Of a DNA stretch of 64,000 bases, positions 38,201 through 46,156 are shown piece by piece; within the stretch, counting starts at the first letter, position 1; every line of letters begins with the position of its first letter. The position numbers and the translations under genes were made by a program. Source of the stretch: Apricaphanius iberus (taxonomy: Eukaryota > Chordata > Actinopteri > Cyprinodontiformes > Aphaniidae); contig JAPXFQ010000249.1 in assembly GCA_028564705.1 (NCBI GenBank), positions 2,740,001 through 2,804,000 of the forward strand. Direction: 5' to 3'. Below the pieces are notes generated by a model. That model was not told the DNA's origin, did no database searches, and worked only from the letters and a program-made list of their open reading frames with translations.

Positions 38201-39396
38201 TTAATAGAGCATCTAATTTTTATAGAAAATTGCAGAAAATTCTTTATGAAATTAGAGACAGCCCTTAGTATCCTCTTCATGAGAGTGACAAATAACAACA
38301 GTGGGTCTATAGTCAGAGGCTTCCTCAGGTTTGCTGTATTACTGACCACTACAGGATATCCTTCCTGCCCACAGTCATCAGCATCTACATCATTTCATTT
38401 CCTTTGATATTAAAGAATTTTAAAGTGAGTAGAAAATGAAAAAAAAAGAGTTGTCAACCTAATGACAGAAAAATATCAATTAAGTATAATTCTTACACCT
38501 TTTTTATGCATATGTTGCATAAAAACACCTAGGAAAACTGTTAAAGCTAGCATTTTTTTTTTCCATATTTATATTTTGAGACGTTTATGAGAATTTTGGG
38601 CAGGAGTTATTATGAGCCCCAGTGGAGGGTCGAAAGAGCCCCATGTGGTTTAGGTGGATCGCCCAAAAGTTCTTCCATATCATTCGTATATTTAGATGCC
38701 GTATCAAACAGAACTTGTGGAGTCCTTATGAACTAATCCTGCTTTAAACGTCATCGATCAGAAGTCTTTTCTGGTCTTCACGAATCTTTGTCTTCATCAA
38801 TAATCTCTAATAAACCTCTTGTTTATACTAGAGGTTTATTTGGTCATTTTTTGGCTCAGGATTTTATTCATGGATACCGGAGTAAAGGGATTAAGCACAA
38901 AGGCATGCAACTCTTTTCAGAGTTTAAAGTTAGTTCCTTTTCCATTTGATAAATTATCTACTACTGTGCTTTATGTTGGTTTGAATATATTTAGGTTGAT
39001 TGTTTTTCTGCCAAAAGTAGTTGAAAATGTCAATCCAAGACGTTCCTAGTAATCCTCTTGTCTTCCTTTCCAAAGGCTTTTAAAGGTTCCGCCACATCCT
39101 TCCATGTCCAGAACCTGCAGCCCAGCAGCGACTACCGTTTCCGAGTGTGCGCCATCAGGCAGTGCCAGGACGCCACGGAGCTGAGCGGATCCTACAGCCC
39201 CACCGTGACCCTCTCCCCGCAGCGGAACGATGCGGTGTCCAGCAGCGCGGCGGGCGCCGGTTCTAGGACCGGAACAGAGTCCATCAGAACCAGACAGAGC
39301 TTGACGGACGAGCAGTGCGCCTTCCTTCTCCTCATGGTTTTCGCCGTCATCGCCATCCTCATCGCTTTTGTCATCCAGTACTTTGTCATTAAATGA
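16144..39396 (+). CDS. fndc3a: fndc3a, fibronectin type III domain-containing 3A (5' exons missing)
   Basis: Twenty-three exons join in one unbroken phase: 16144-16220, 16310-16556, 16677-16958, 17310-17368, 19071-19237, 19351-19410, 19509-19647, 19738-19791, 19874-19998, 20970-21144, 23173-23259, 25699-25837, 27139-27207, 27299-27417, 28302-28407, 28604-28779, 28900-29013, 29967-30116, 30511-30848, 31388-31600, 32712-32878, 36672-36796 and 39076-39396. They encode 1168 residues: a proline-rich N-terminal region, nine FN3 repeats (about residues 222-1115) and a C-terminal hydrophobic anchor ending IQYFVIK. The sequence follows FNDC3A rather than FNDC3[31 protein letters not shown] and RQSLTDEQC before the anchor. 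Human FNDC3A is about 1200 residues, so roughly 60 N-terminal residues are absent; I did not find their exon in 1-16143. From the family: a tail-anchored internal-membrane protein linked in mammals to spermatid-Sertoli adhesion. The downstream neighbour mlnr supports the identification. Confidence 0.95.
16310..16556 (+). CDS. fndc3a: fndc3a exon B, His/Pro-rich
   Basis: The acceptor is tgtattctag and the donor CAGG|gtaagt. It begins [19 protein letters not shown], then a His/Pro-rich low-complexity run ([10 protein letters not shown]), then [18 protein letters not shown]. This matches the disordered N-terminal region of FNDC3A. Confidence 0.93.
16677..16958 (+). CDS. fndc3a: fndc3a exon C, basic and Gly-rich linker
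   Basis: The acceptor is cttctcttgtacag and the donor AAAG|gtgatg. The product includes [12 protein letters not shown] followed by six glycines, then [10 protein letters not shown] and [12 protein letters not shown]. The glycine run is longer than in the mammalian FNDC3A I recall. Open frames on the opposite strand here are shadows. Confidence 0.92.
17310..17368 (+). CDS. fndc3a: fndc3a exon D, short conserved helix before FN3-1
   Basis: The acceptor is tcttctcactccag. It encodes [20 protein letters not shown], matching the conserved LLSNI-KPV segment before FN3-1. The donor GTG|gttggt is weak. A stronger-looking gtattc lies 4 bp downstream, but only the first keeps phase with exon 19071 (VSDIQAR). 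Confidence 0.88.
17369..19070. repeat. fndc3a intron with Tc1-like relic
   Basis: A fragment at about 18130-18200 contains gcagcatcatgctgtgggga, a phrase typical of Tc1-like transposases in + orientation. A terminus-like sequence ending tatgggtatgaatagg lies at 18990-19027, just before exon 19071. Around 18540-18720 there is an unclassified dispersed-repeat-like block. No intact transposase remains. Confidence 0.45.
19071..19237 (+). CDS. fndc3a: fndc3a exon E, start of FN3-1
   Basis: The acceptor is caatatttctag and the donor AACAG|gtgatt. It encodes [16 protein letters not shown] and, near the end, [16 protein letters not shown] residues ([14 protein letters not shown]). The A-strand/B-strand pattern with the conserved Trp opens the first FN3 repeat. 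Confidence 0.93.
19351..19410 (+). CDS. fndc3a: fndc3a exon F, FN3-1 middle
   Basis: A 60-nt exon with acceptor ctctttgaaacag and donor TCAG|gttagt. It encodes [19 protein letters not shown], the LxPxTxYxxRV signature of an FN3 E-F strand. Confidence 0.92.
19509..19647 (+). CDS. fndc3a: fndc3a exon G, FN3-1 end and FN3-2 start
   Basis: The acceptor is ttgctgtcccttag and the donor AAG|gtaaat. It encodes [20 protein letters not shown], a linker rich in proline ([10 protein letters not shown]) and NTLVLTWK, the B strand of FN3-2. Confidence 0.93.
19738..19791 (+). CDS. fndc3a: fndc3a exon H, 54-nt FN3-2 exon
   Basis: It encodes [18 protein letters not shown], the D-N-G-S-x-I-x-x-Y-x-L-x-W motif of FN3 repeats. 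The acceptor is ttcctcttcag and the donor GAG|gtaaaa; phase is 0 on both sides. Confidence 0.93.
19874..19998 (+). CDS. fndc3a: fndc3a exon I, FN3-2 end
   Basis: The acceptor is gttttctaaag and the donor GTAAG|gtgagc. It encodes [20 protein letters not shown] and [11 protein letters not shown]. Confidence 0.93.
20030..20752 (-). mobile_element. Tc1-like transposon relic in fndc3a intron
   Basis: 20040-20100 (cacatgttgtatgttacagc) and the far end around 20690-20760 (gtgttggtccatcaca, then gacaaaatgtgaaaa) are inverted versions of one terminus, as in fish Tc1-like elements. Internally, 20230-20340 holds degenerate reverse-strand transposase sequence (the cagctcctccagagttacc phrase). It is truncated and frame-shifted throughout. 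Confidence 0.6.
20970..21144 (+). CDS. fndc3a: fndc3a exon J, FN3-3 start
   Basis: The acceptor is ctttctgtcctccccag and the donor TCG|gtatat. It encodes [20 protein letters not shown], then [20 protein letters not shown] and [11 protein letters not shown]. Confidence 0.93.
21490..22460 (-). pseudogene. Composite Tc1-like relic with transposase N-terminal fragment
   Basis: On the minus strand, 22215-22451 reads through [20 protein letters not shown] then IIKWRK, the helix-turn-helix DNA-binding region of Tc1/mariner transposases. 21560-21760 looks like further degraded reverse-strand transposon sequence. At 21934-22005 a reversed piece of the dispersed tail repeat (aacctccagcagaacctgg) has been inserted. 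No intact catalytic DDE region was found, so this is a dead copy. Confidence 0.6.
22570..22780 (+). repeat. Unclassified dispersed fish repeat
   Basis: It contains cggtcgccgcaaattattcg, catatttgatttggcttatg, ggatccccttcctgacacaa and cgggacttggg-like words that recur, as I recall, in many teleost genomes as part of an interspersed repeat. The overlapping 157-codon open frame (22425-22898) is not a gene. The classification is from memory and unverified. Confidence 0.45.
23173..23259 (+). CDS. fndc3a: fndc3a exon K, FN3-3 end
   Basis: The acceptor is ctctgtcccag and the donor CGG|gtaagc. It encodes [20 protein letters not shown] and RRSTKYKFR, matching FNDC3A closely (FNDC3B lacks the GYGF motif). 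Confidence 0.94.
24600..25530 (+). mobile_element. Tc1-like transposon relic, + orientation
   Basis: Transposase-derived sequence is recognisable in order: the gtgcagtagaaggaaaaatg region (24700), gacttgagaggttcttgaag (24746), gaagtcctctttgcagatga (24931), gtcatctgctggtgtcggtc (25064), gatccaaacctatttgagaa (25197), and a 3' tail with ttattggtcttg (25400). Stops and indels break every frame. It lies in the intron between fndc3a exons K and L. Confidence 0.65.
25699..25837 (+). CDS. fndc3a: fndc3a exon L, FN3-3/FN3-4 junction
   Basis: It encodes [20 protein letters not shown] and, after a [10 protein letters not shown] linker, [12 protein letters not shown]. The donor is TGGG|gtgaga. The acceptor (gaactttaacaag) is purine-interrupted and weak, but it is the only one keeping phase and matching the family boundary. 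Confidence 0.9.
26312..26616. mobile_element. Short MITE with TATCGG-type ends
   Basis: The left part reads ataccgatatttggatttg and the right part tatcggccccgatacc then gatatcggtgcttcc, giving a self-complementary element. A partial second copy in the opposite direction occurs at 60222-60345, sharing the gtacttgccgatac word. It is probably hAT-like; no target duplication could be defined. Confidence 0.5.
26880..27020. repeat. Tc1-type terminus fragment
   Basis: aaaccatttctttttctaaa, then actactttgtgttggttttt and aatcctaataaaaagcgttg, correspond to the terminal region of the Tc1-like elements also seen at 20690-20760. It is a solo end with no transposase. Confidence 0.45.
27139..27207 (+). 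CDS. fndc3a: fndc3a exon M, FN3-4
   Basis: The acceptor is gtcttttcattcag and the donor AGCG|gttagt. It encodes [20 protein letters not shown], a near match to the family's PPKDNGGxxxxKYVVE. Confidence 0.93.
27299..27417 (+). CDS. fndc3a: fndc3a exon N, FN3-4 end
   Basis: The acceptor is cttctgattttag and the donor CCT|gtgagt. It encodes [20 protein letters not shown] and CISEGGQSP, corresponding to the C-D-x-L-x-P-G-C stretch of FNDC3A. Confidence 0.92.
27418..28301. other. fndc3a intron with homeobox-site-rich block
   Basis: No transposon was recognised. 27690-27960 is unusually free of homopolymers and holds several TAATTA/ATTAG-type words (taattagcgc, ccattagcg, gtaattgtaattaag, gctaatgatt). 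This resembles a developmental enhancer or conserved element, but it is unproven. A short (TG)n lies at 28120. Confidence 0.35.
28302..28407 (+). CDS. fndc3a: fndc3a exon O, FN3-4/FN3-5 linker
   Basis: The acceptor is attctcttgccag and the donor TGGG|gtgagt. It encodes [20 protein letters not shown] and [12 protein letters not shown], matching [27 protein letters not shown] of the family. Confidence 0.94.
28604..28779 (+). CDS. fndc3a: fndc3a exon P, FN3-5
   Basis: It encodes [20 protein letters not shown], then [20 protein letters not shown] and [10 protein letters not shown]. The acceptor is aaaccactcag and the donor GGG|gtgaga. Confidence 0.94.
28900..29013 (+). CDS. fndc3a: fndc3a exon Q, FN3-5 end and FN3-6 start
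   Basis: It encodes [20 protein letters not shown] and VVVSWE. The acceptor follows an A-rich tract (aaaaaacag), with the pyrimidine run further upstream. The donor is GAG|gtaaag. Confidence 0.92.
29037..29830 (-). mobile_element. Degraded Tc1-like relic in fndc3a intron
   Basis: 29037-29150 (tattcccaccctttacaata, ttttatgtgataaatcaaag) is a recognisable Tc1-type terminus. Within 29440-29830 only scattered transposon words survive. No open transposase frame remains. The extent of the right end is uncertain. Confidence 0.45.
29967..30116 (+). CDS. fndc3a: fndc3a exon R, FN3-6
   Basis: The acceptor is gtttgttttccag and the donor CAG|gtgagc. It encodes [40 protein letters not shown] and YFCRVQ. 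The WGxxEGSMQxCYxGxGLS string is diagnostic of FNDC3A. Confidence 0.94.
30511..30848 (+). CDS. fndc3a: fndc3a exon S, FN3-6 end and FN3-7
   Basis: This is the longest internal exon (338 nt). It encodes [20 protein letters not shown], an acidic insert [14 protein letters not shown], then [20 protein letters not shown] and [10 protein letters not shown]. The acceptor is cttgttgcacag. The donor ACAG|gtcggc is weak but keeps phase with the next exon (AG|G ATC AGA). The acidic run is longer than the mammalian SDDEIEN segment I recall. Confidence 0.92.
31388..31600 (+). CDS. fndc3a: fndc3a exon T, FN3-7 end and FN3-8
   Basis: The acceptor is ctttttctctctcag and the donor GGCAG|gtgagt. It encodes [46 protein letters not shown] and [10 protein letters not shown]. 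Confidence 0.94.
31925..32279 (+). repeat. LINE/SINE-like tail repeat ending (TA)n and GAATTGAATT
   Basis: It contains ggtttcttcctgttaaagg, catgcttgctcagtatgagg and gtgccttgagatgaca, then ggcgctatatataa, a pure (TA)n of about 30 bp (32227-32256) and gaattgaattgaatt. The tail with 8-bp direct repeats is typical of L2-type retrotransposon 3' ends, which their SINE partners share. Other copies are at 11989, 44344 (reverse), 60769 (reverse) and 21934 (reverse, partial). Confidence 0.65.
32712..32878 (+). CDS. fndc3a: fndc3a exon U, FN3-8 end
   Basis: The acceptor is ccctgtcattgcag and the donor AAAG|gtaccg. It encodes [40 protein letters not shown] and [15 protein letters not shown], nearly identical in pattern to FNDC3A. 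Confidence 0.94.
33748..33992 (+). repeat. Dispersed fish repeat (tatagcgcttttctagt type)
   Basis: It contains ttatatagcgcttttctagt, caagcgctttaca, cattcacccattcacactc, gttaagtgccttgcccagg and ctaccactgagccacagt. The 3' two-thirds recur at 60973-61156. This is a common teleost interspersed repeat; its class is uncertain. Confidence 0.6.
34016..34904. mobile_element. hAT-like MITE, ~873 bp, with decayed target duplication
   Basis: The element 34024-34896 starts taggggtgccgg and ends ccaacatcccta (reverse complement tagggatgttgg). The flanks are tccaattg and tccttttg, 6 of 8 equal, consistent with an aged 8-bp duplication. Near the ends, inverted words attctcgattcc-like and gaatcgaatcg recur (gatctgaatc-type palindromic motif). 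No transposase. Confidence 0.65.
34905..36200 (+). other. Intronic block with a 57-codon exon-like open frame
   Basis: From 35275 an ATG ([17 protein letters not shown]...) opens 56 codons ending TGA at about 35445, directly followed by a good donor-like GAGAAAG|gtatgt at 35452. The surrounding 35160-35560 is GC-richer than its neighbours. It resembles the first exon of a transposon-encoded or retained gene, but no downstream exon or family match was recognised, so I do not call a gene. Confidence 0.3.
36672..36796 (+). CDS. fndc3a: fndc3a exon V, FN3-9 start
   Basis: The acceptor is tttttccaccttcag and the donor ACG|gtacct. It encodes [20 protein letters not shown] and [20 protein letters not shown], matching the [11 protein letters not shown] signature of FNDC3A. 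Confidence 0.94.
36797..39075. repeat. Last fndc3a intron with a degraded Tc1-like relic
   Basis: 37720-38420 holds reverse-strand Tc1-like remnants (cttagttcccataagtcagt at 37740; ttgttctggatgtttattgg at 37936). 36970-37150 is a low-repeat block (ccagccaattcatccctcatg) that could be conserved non-coding DNA. No coding exon is visible before 39076. Confidence 0.4.
39076..39396 (+). CDS. fndc3a: fndc3a terminal coding exon, FN3-9 end and membrane anchor
   Basis: The acceptor is tcctttccaaag. It encodes [35 protein letters not shown], a Ser/Ala/Gly-rich spacer, [11 protein letters not shown] and the hydrophobic anchor [20 protein letters not shown] followed by FVIK and TGA (39394-39396). The anchor is the last ~24 residues, so the protein is tail-anchored. 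Confidence 0.95.
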   Translation, partial: AFKGSATSFHVQNLQPSSDYRFRVCAIRQCQDATELSGSYSPTVTLSPQRNDAVSSSAAGAGSRTGTESIRTRQSLTDEQCAFLLLMVFAVIAILIAFVIQYFVIK

Positions 39397-40565
39397 GGAG
39401 TCTCTGCTGCGGGGGCCTAAGGATTATAGCTTTATTCTCCCTCCTCCATCTCTCTGTTGTTTTGTGTTCTCTGTTTAGTACGTTAACTGTTTTCCGGTTC
39501 GGACGACGTAATCGCATTAGCTGAAGTGGGGTGGGTGCAGCAAGGGGGACGGGTGTGTATGTGTTTATAAATCAAGGATGTAACATCCCATTTGGCACCT
39601 GTGATTTCTTCCGGACTTTCCTGACTCTGTCACCTTGCTCCAAAGTTGTGGTTTCCGTTCAGTTCAGATTTATTATCTATAGCGATCGGCCTCTTGTGCA
39701 AAATGAACTCTGAAAGCGTGGTGGTTCATTTGGGCGCATTTATTAACTGTATAGAAACTGTCCATATTTATATTTCCATTTCTCTGTCCACTATGAAGCT
39801 GTTTTTGATAGATGTGTTCCAAAAATAGTTTGTAGGTTCTGTCTTTAGCCGATGTGCTTTTTGACTGTGGGACCTGAAGGGCCAGTGTTTGCACAGTGAG
39901 TGTGTGCGTGTGTATGTGTGTGTGTACTCCGTGTAGTATGTGCCACAGCTCAGACGGCTGGGAGGGCTTCACGCCCAGATGAAGGAACCTAACCCCCACC
40001 CCCACCCTCTCCACTCCATGCAGGAGTCACAGACCCAGAAAAGCTTTCACAGTATAGAGCGTTCATTTAGCACTTTCCAACCTTTTTCAAGTTCAGAATG
40101 TTCAAGGATGCAAAAACCGACGGGAGAGATGTGTGTTTATTTTTGTACAGCAAGAACACGAGGATCAGAGGGGTTGGTGCAGAAGGAAAAAAAAAAGAAT
40201 CAAAGTATAGTTAGACAACAAAAACCAAACTAACAGTGAATTCTAATCATTTTTACTATCATATAGTTATACTGTAGCTTGTTTTTACAATCATGCAGCT
40301 GCTTTACTCTGAAATATTGTTGTTCAGCACAAAAAATGTACGCTTTCTCCGATGTTTTGGGCTTTTTGTTTTTTTTTTTGTCCCTGGTAATTGATTTTTT
40401 GCACCTTCGTGGAAGAAAATCTTGACTGACTGCGTTTGTTTTTGGTCTTGTGATGCATTTTATAGAGCACACTTTGAAATTGTGCAAGCCCTAATTGTGT
40501 TTTGGGTGTTTTAAAAGTCGTATTATTGCATAACGTGTCACTGAAACAGCTCATCTATCAGCGGG

Positions 40566-40571
40566 AATAAA
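40566..40571 (+). terminator. fndc3a: Possible proximal poly(A) signal of fndc3a
   Basis: An AATAAA hexamer about 1.17 kb after the stop codon. The downstream sequence is A-rich first, then ttgtttcagag. Use relative to the distal signal cannot be judged. Confidence 0.35.
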
Positions 40572-41545
40572 AGGAAAAAGAAAAGAAGAAAAAACCTGTA
40601 CACTAGTTGTTTCAGAGGCCTTAATTGGAGAGGGGGGAAAAAACAATATCAGAATTCTTTTTCTTACTTTTCTCTTAAGTTTTGATGTTTGTTTTTGTTG
40701 TTTTAGTGTTAGAAAACACTAAAATGTGTTTTATTTCATTTTATTTTGCAGCATTCATTTGGTGTTAGCATATGTAATCCTGAGAAAAATGAATAGCTCT
40801 TTATATTTAGATTTTTTTTCCCCTTTTTTCAGTTCATACATGTGTGAAGTATATTTTTTTATAATATTGAAGTAATATATGTCAATACTCTCCACAGAAG
40901 ATTAAAACAATCCTGAGTAGTCATTAATCATGGAATGCAAGTGATGGATACATAAATGTGTTATGATGCAAATCTAAAATTTGCCTTTTCTCTGTACGTT
41001 GAGTGTTTGTAAGAGATTGCTGATGCTGACTCATCTTCAGTGTGGATCTGGCTGTAAGGTCTAGTGTTGTTTAGCAGATCTGTGCTGCTGCCGCTGTAAG
41101 AAGAAAAACAAAAAAGGAGAAACAAAGCGCAGGTACCTTGCAAAACATCCAGCATAATTACATGATTTGGTCTTTCAGACATTCTAATGTCTCCTCTTTG
41201 TCACTGAGATGATTCAAATTCCTATTTTTGATAGCGATTCCAAAGTGTGCCATTTTAACACCTCTTCACCGTTGGGCTTGCTACCTTTTGGCTGAAGAGA
41301 TATAAAAAAAAGAAGGAAAAAAAGCTACAAAAATGAGTAAAATATGCACAAAAATAAGACCATTTTTATGTAATTTTAATGTTTGCAGTTACCTCATACA
41401 CCGTACATTCCAAAAAGATTTGTTATACTATACATACTACCAGACATATCACTTTACAATGTTCGTTATGGGAAAGATGTATAATCATAGATATGTATCT
41501 AAAGTGTATCTGTATAGCCATGATATCTACAAAGGATCCATGCAC

Positions 41546-41551
41546 AATAAA
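41546..41551 (+). terminator. fndc3a: Probable distal poly(A) signal of fndc3a
   Basis: An AATAAA hexamer in a 3' UTR-like AT-rich context, followed at 15-60 bp by a T/GT-rich region (gtttgagtgtttctgtattt). Confidence 0.5.
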
Positions 41552-41579
41552 AGATTTATAATTCTTCATCATGGTTAAG

Positions 41580-44343
41580 GTTTGAGTGTTTCTGTATTTG
41601 GTTTTTCTATTTGCGCTTTAAAAAAATTAAACACCTGAAGTATCTTTCTGACAAAGTATTTAGTTTTAGATCAGTATTAGGACTTTCTTGGTTCCTGGTT
41701 CCTTACTTGGCAGGAACTATATCAGAACAAAAACACTGGAGTCAAAACTTTTGCTTTTACCAGGATTCTGTAACATGCAGTTCTCTGGGTCTTAGTAACT
41801 TTGGCTAAAAATGATAAAGAAACAACAGTTTTTAGATAAAGTTGCTGTATGGTTGAAATTATTTTGGAGAAAGGGTTTTATATGTTTACTTTTAACTTAA
41901 AGGCCAAAAGTAGAAATCAAATGTCTGTTCTTTAAAATTAACAAAATTCCCTATAATAGATATTCATAAGAAATTATCAGGTTCAAACAGGTTTTATTTG
42001 GCTGGACTGAGATAAAAAAATGGCTCATTGGATTGTAAAGGTTGCAGACCGAAGGCTGATAAAGTGTCACTAAAAGGGTATTTGCTACCTAACAGAGTTG
42101 TTTGACCGTTGCTTCAAATCAACATTTAGAATAAATTTAATAACTAATTTTTCCTTACACACCCTAACCCATCAATACCACTGATCCTTCAAGGGAGGCC
42201 CTGGAGCCTTTCTCCAGCAGTCATGTGGTGAGAGGCAGGGTTCACCCTGGACAGGTCGCCAGTCCAGCACACAGACGACGAACAACCATGCACACACACT
42301 TGTATGAAAATTAGAGAGACCTATTTAGCTAATAATACTGTTTTTGGACTGTGGAAGTCTGGTTGGAGTCCCCAGAGAGAAGCCATGCATGCACGGAGGG
42401 AATATGGAAACGTCCTGCAGAAAGACCCCAGGCTGTCATTCAAAGCCAGGAAATTCTTGCTACAAGGCTACAGTGTCAGCAGCTGTGTGACATGAAGTAG
42501 GCCACACTTTCATAAAAAGCAACTTTATCATGCCCTGATTTACGAAAGTTGACTTTTCTTCATGTTGCATTCTAAATGCAAACTTGAATTCATATTATCA
42601 AGAGAAACTAAACCAAATTAAATAATGTTAAATACATTTTTTTTGCATTAAAAATCGCTTCTTCTTGGATCTTTTTAATTTGTCAAAAGTTTCAGGTGTC
42701 GTGTTCTAATGTTAAACAAGTGAATCTAAGAATGTCCTTCAGAGAAATATTTTTATCTTAAATATCCTGCGTCATATTACCAGCATCCATCTAGCTCATA
42801 TACCAGAAAGGCTGTTTCACTATTTGTGACCATAAATAAAATGAGTAGCAAAGAATTCTAGAGCTATTATGCAATATTAACAGTAAAAAGAAGCTATACT
42901 CTATAAATGTTTACGTTAAGTTCTTTTATCTGGGGCTTTGGTGGTATAGTTTCTTGCGGACCTTTCCATCTATTTAAAAAAAAAAAAAAATTAATAGATA
43001 AATAATGACAAAGGTGAATCCAGGCTGTTGGGTTTTGTTGATTTCCCCCCTCTTTAATATCCAATTTCTTAAATCAAGAAAATGCACTTCAAGCACTTTT
43101 AAAAACAACCCAAAACTGCTGAGCAAAGAATGTTAAGATTTTAAATCCTCCCAAAGAGTTTTTTTGTTTTTTTTTTCTCCGGGGGGATCCTCAAGGCACC
43201 TGTTAAAGAGAAGCTTCTGGAAAAAGATGCAGCAGTTCCTGTTCTCGGTGTGAACACAGCCGGATGGTGTAACCTGCCTCTATGATGGATGAGGGTGAGA
43301 GTTGAATCACTCCTTGTGCTCACTGCATTGTTCTCAATGTTGGCTCTAGGTGAAAGATAAATTGAGGAGGGGGGGGGGGATTGAAGTTTTGTTCTGTTCT
43401 GTTGGTTTGACATGAGCAAACAGCAACAGAGGAGAAATGGGAGGCTGCTGACCCTCTGATGTCTGAGCGGTTCATCCTGACATGGGTTACTTCAGTTCAT
43501 ACACACAATAAACTCTCATGTCAGTGCTGCAAAGGTTCATTTATTTGGAAAAGGTCTGACCTAACATAAGACAACAGTCACAGCAGACATCCAGTCTTCA
43601 TTGAGTGAAACTGCTTCAAACATAAAGACGAATAACCTGTTGATCTGGAACTAAAAATACATGTAAACCAAATTAGCCAGTTACTTTCCAGAATCCTTCT
43701 CAAACTCAAAAAAACCAAGCAAACATTTTTGTGCTACATTATTTTGTATTGAATTTTTTGAAAAACGTTATGCTCTTAGGATTGTCTTTAGCCCCAGAAA
43801 TGTATAATTATTACTAAATCGGCATACCAATAATCGTTAAATACAAATTATACATATTCAACACTAACCATTCATTATTAATTTAGCTGTTCTATTTTTT
43901 CCATCAAAGCATATAAATTAAAGTAACTTTTAAATTTGAAGTTCAGTTTATCACTGAATTTTCTATGCACCGTACCTTTAATTTTATATATTTTTACCAT
44001 GTTCTATTTTATATATTTTATGCAAATTTTCATTAATCCCCTGCTGCTCTTTCCCTGATTCTGATCTTGTTATTCCGAGTTTACTCTCATCACAGATTCC
44101 CTTTTCTCCTTGATATTATCAGTTAATTAATCAGACTTTATTTTGTAGAGGTCAGCTCACACGAATGAGAGCAACACAGTCATTTGCACAGATTAAACCA
44201 CACAGACGGAGTACAAAAAGAAAAAGGTTAGATGAATGTCAAACTAAGTAAAGAAAGTTAAATATAATAAACAGACACATTTAAAATAAAATAGATCCTT
44301 AAGTGGAAATGGTACATATAAAAAAATGTAAATGTTTAATTAC
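41580..44343. other. Intergenic stretch between fndc3a and mlnr
   Basis: No gene was recognised. 42181-42492 is a dispersed repeat (see separate entry). There is an A-run at 42975, a T-run and G8CGG-type purine run near 43164-43190, and a G10 run at 43370. The rest is AT-rich without identifiable features. Confidence 0.4.
42181..42492 (+). repeat. Dispersed fish repeat (caccctggacaggtcgccag type)
   Basis: It contains ggttcaccctggacaggtcg, gtccagcacacagacgacga, tgtttttggactgtggaagt, gccatgcatgcacggaggga and gcagaaagaccccaggctg, hallmarks of a very common teleost interspersed repeat, as I recall. It ends in gctacagtgtcagcagctgtgt. Retroelement origin is suspected but not shown here. Confidence 0.6.
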
Positions 44344-44412
44344 ATTCAGTTTATTTGTATAGTGCCAATTCACAACAGATTTCATCTAAAGACACTTTAC
44401 TAGAAAGGTTAT
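44344..44412 (-). repeat. Fragment of the LINE/SINE-like tail repeat
   Basis: ttcagtttatttgtatagtg, ccaattcacaacag and atctaaagacactttac reproduce, in reverse, the tail of the copy at 31925-32279. Confidence 0.55.
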
Positions 44413-45059
44413 TTCAATAGTTTTACAAAAATCTTAATCAGTAAAAGTGTTTTATCAATGGAATTCCAGCAGATTGTTATTTAATATTAAGCTTGAAAAT
44501 GATGAAACACAGAAATGCACAGTACACAAATAAATAAATTGGAAGTAAACTGATGACATATTCATTCTTAATAAGAAATATGATAAGTAAAAAAGTGTAA
44601 AGTTGTTTAATAATTTGTAATAAATTGGAAAATCAAAATAAATACACATAAGACTAAATTTCAAACTAAGATTTTAATCAAATATATAGTAATAATAATA
44701 ATAATAAAATAATAAAATGAAAAATAATTAGTATTAATAATAATATATCTTTAAAAAAGTCTGACAGACTCGGGACAATATTTGCAGAATCAGACAGCTT
44801 AACAATATTCTACATTTATGTTGCAGATATTAAGGCTAAACTTTTTGCCCTCTATCACTGATATTTTCAATAAAGACGGGCAGTGATGGGGGGCCTGGGG
44901 GGAAAGGGATTACCTTAAAATCCCTCATTGCCCTCTTCTATCCAGTCTTCATTATATATTATGATCATTACTCATGCACACACAGACACACCAGCCAATC
45001 CCCCCCACCCCCAACTGATGTTCCTTGACTCCTCAGGGTGTTACACAGGAGGTACTGCT

Positions 45060-45226
45060 TTCCTTATCTCTCCGCGCAGTGTAATCGGTCGCTCAGCATC
45101 AAGGCAGGCACTGCCACTTCATGTGAATCGCCCTCAGCTGCTGCTGCTGCTGCTGCTGCTCTTCCTCACAAAGATTACACGGAGACGAGGAAAAGTTAGG
45201 AAGGTTGGAAGGACTCCGTTTTTCAG
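45060..45226 (+). other. mlnr: Candidate non-coding first exon of mlnr (5' UTR)
   Basis: The block ends in a strong donor TTTTTCAG|gtaaag (45226/45227). The coding exon of mlnr is preceded by a strong acceptor (ttttctcaccactgtag, ending 46156), which implies an upstream exon; the implied intron is 930 bp. The block contains a (CTG)n run of about 8 units (45138-45162) and is GC-richer than its surroundings. A TATA-like attatatatt lies at 44951. The 5' boundary is a guess. Confidence 0.4.
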
Positions 45227-46156
45227 GTAAAGGCACTAATAAATAATTGTTTTGATATTTAGAATTTGAGGCTTTAGAATTAAATGTTTTTCATCTTAAG
45301 ACAATATATTTAACAGGTATTACATTGCATGTTGTAGTTATTTTTCACGTAACCTACGATTTACACAAATTCTTTATTATGAGAAAATTCGCAACTATTT
45401 CAGTTTTTTATAAGTTTTTTTACAGTATCAAACAACTGAGAACTGTCAATGTTTGAAAAACATTTTTAATCTGCTCTTTACATGTTAGCCCGAGCACAAA
45501 GTTTGTTTAACATGTATTAAGTTTCAGAAAATCAGTCAAAGAGGTGCATAATCAATCATTTAGAAATATATATTTTACAGATCAAAACTTCAAAAATTAT
45601 CAGACCATAAATCAGTCAAGGAACATTATTTAAAAGTGCATCTCAATAAATTTGAATAATAAATTATATAATATATAGATTCATTGTGGATCAGAGAGAG
45701 AGAGCGTGATTAAGTTATATATTCTATTTATTTGCTTAAATATAAAAACTCAGAATTCATTTTCTCAGTAAATTGAAAGACTAAAGAAAAATGTTTTAAT
45801 ACAGAAATTGTATATGTTGTTATTTACACAGTCATGGGGAAGACGTTTCACTGCAAAGTTATCCACAAAAAGGTAATTGTTAAAGAGAAGCATTGTTAAA
45901 GGATGATCATGGAAAGTTTGGTGGAAGGAAAAGGTTTTAGAGTTACCTAAATTAACTTCTATTTTTTTAAATAATATTCAGCTTTATTTAGACAGACCTG
46001 TGCTTTAGGCCTCTTTTTTTTTTGGAATTGGATCAAAATCGGTATAACAGTGCTATATGTTAATAAAAAATTATTTTGTAACACCTTTATTTTCTGGAAT
46101 CCTGCCAAACAAAATACTCATTTAGTTTTCTGGTCTTTGTTTTCTCACCACTGTAG
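45227..46156 (+). other. mlnr: Implied 5' UTR intron of mlnr
   Basis: An AT-rich, gene-free stretch bounded by gtaaag and ctgtag. A fragment at 45620-45860 has words of a Tc1-like or related terminus (aagtgcatctcaataaattt). Its status as an intron rests on the two splice sites only. Confidence 0.35.

Larger units (their letters stand above)
39397..41570 (+). other. fndc3a: fndc3a 3' UTR
   Basis: About 2.2 kb follow the stop with no further gene. Poly(A) signals: AATAAA at 40566-40571, ATTAAA at 40901-40906 and AATAAA at 41546-41551. The last is followed by a GT-rich stretch (ggtttgagtgtttctg), so cleavage near 41570 is likely. Alternative 3' ends are plausible. A (TG)-rich tract lies at 39898-39925 and a hexameric CCCCCAC run at 39992. 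Confidence 0.55.

Noticed and set aside
16144..39396. fndc3b as the identity
   Set aside because: Diagnostic segments (GYGF before FN3-3, WGxxEGSMQ, TDEQC anchor with IQYFVIK) follow FNDC3A.
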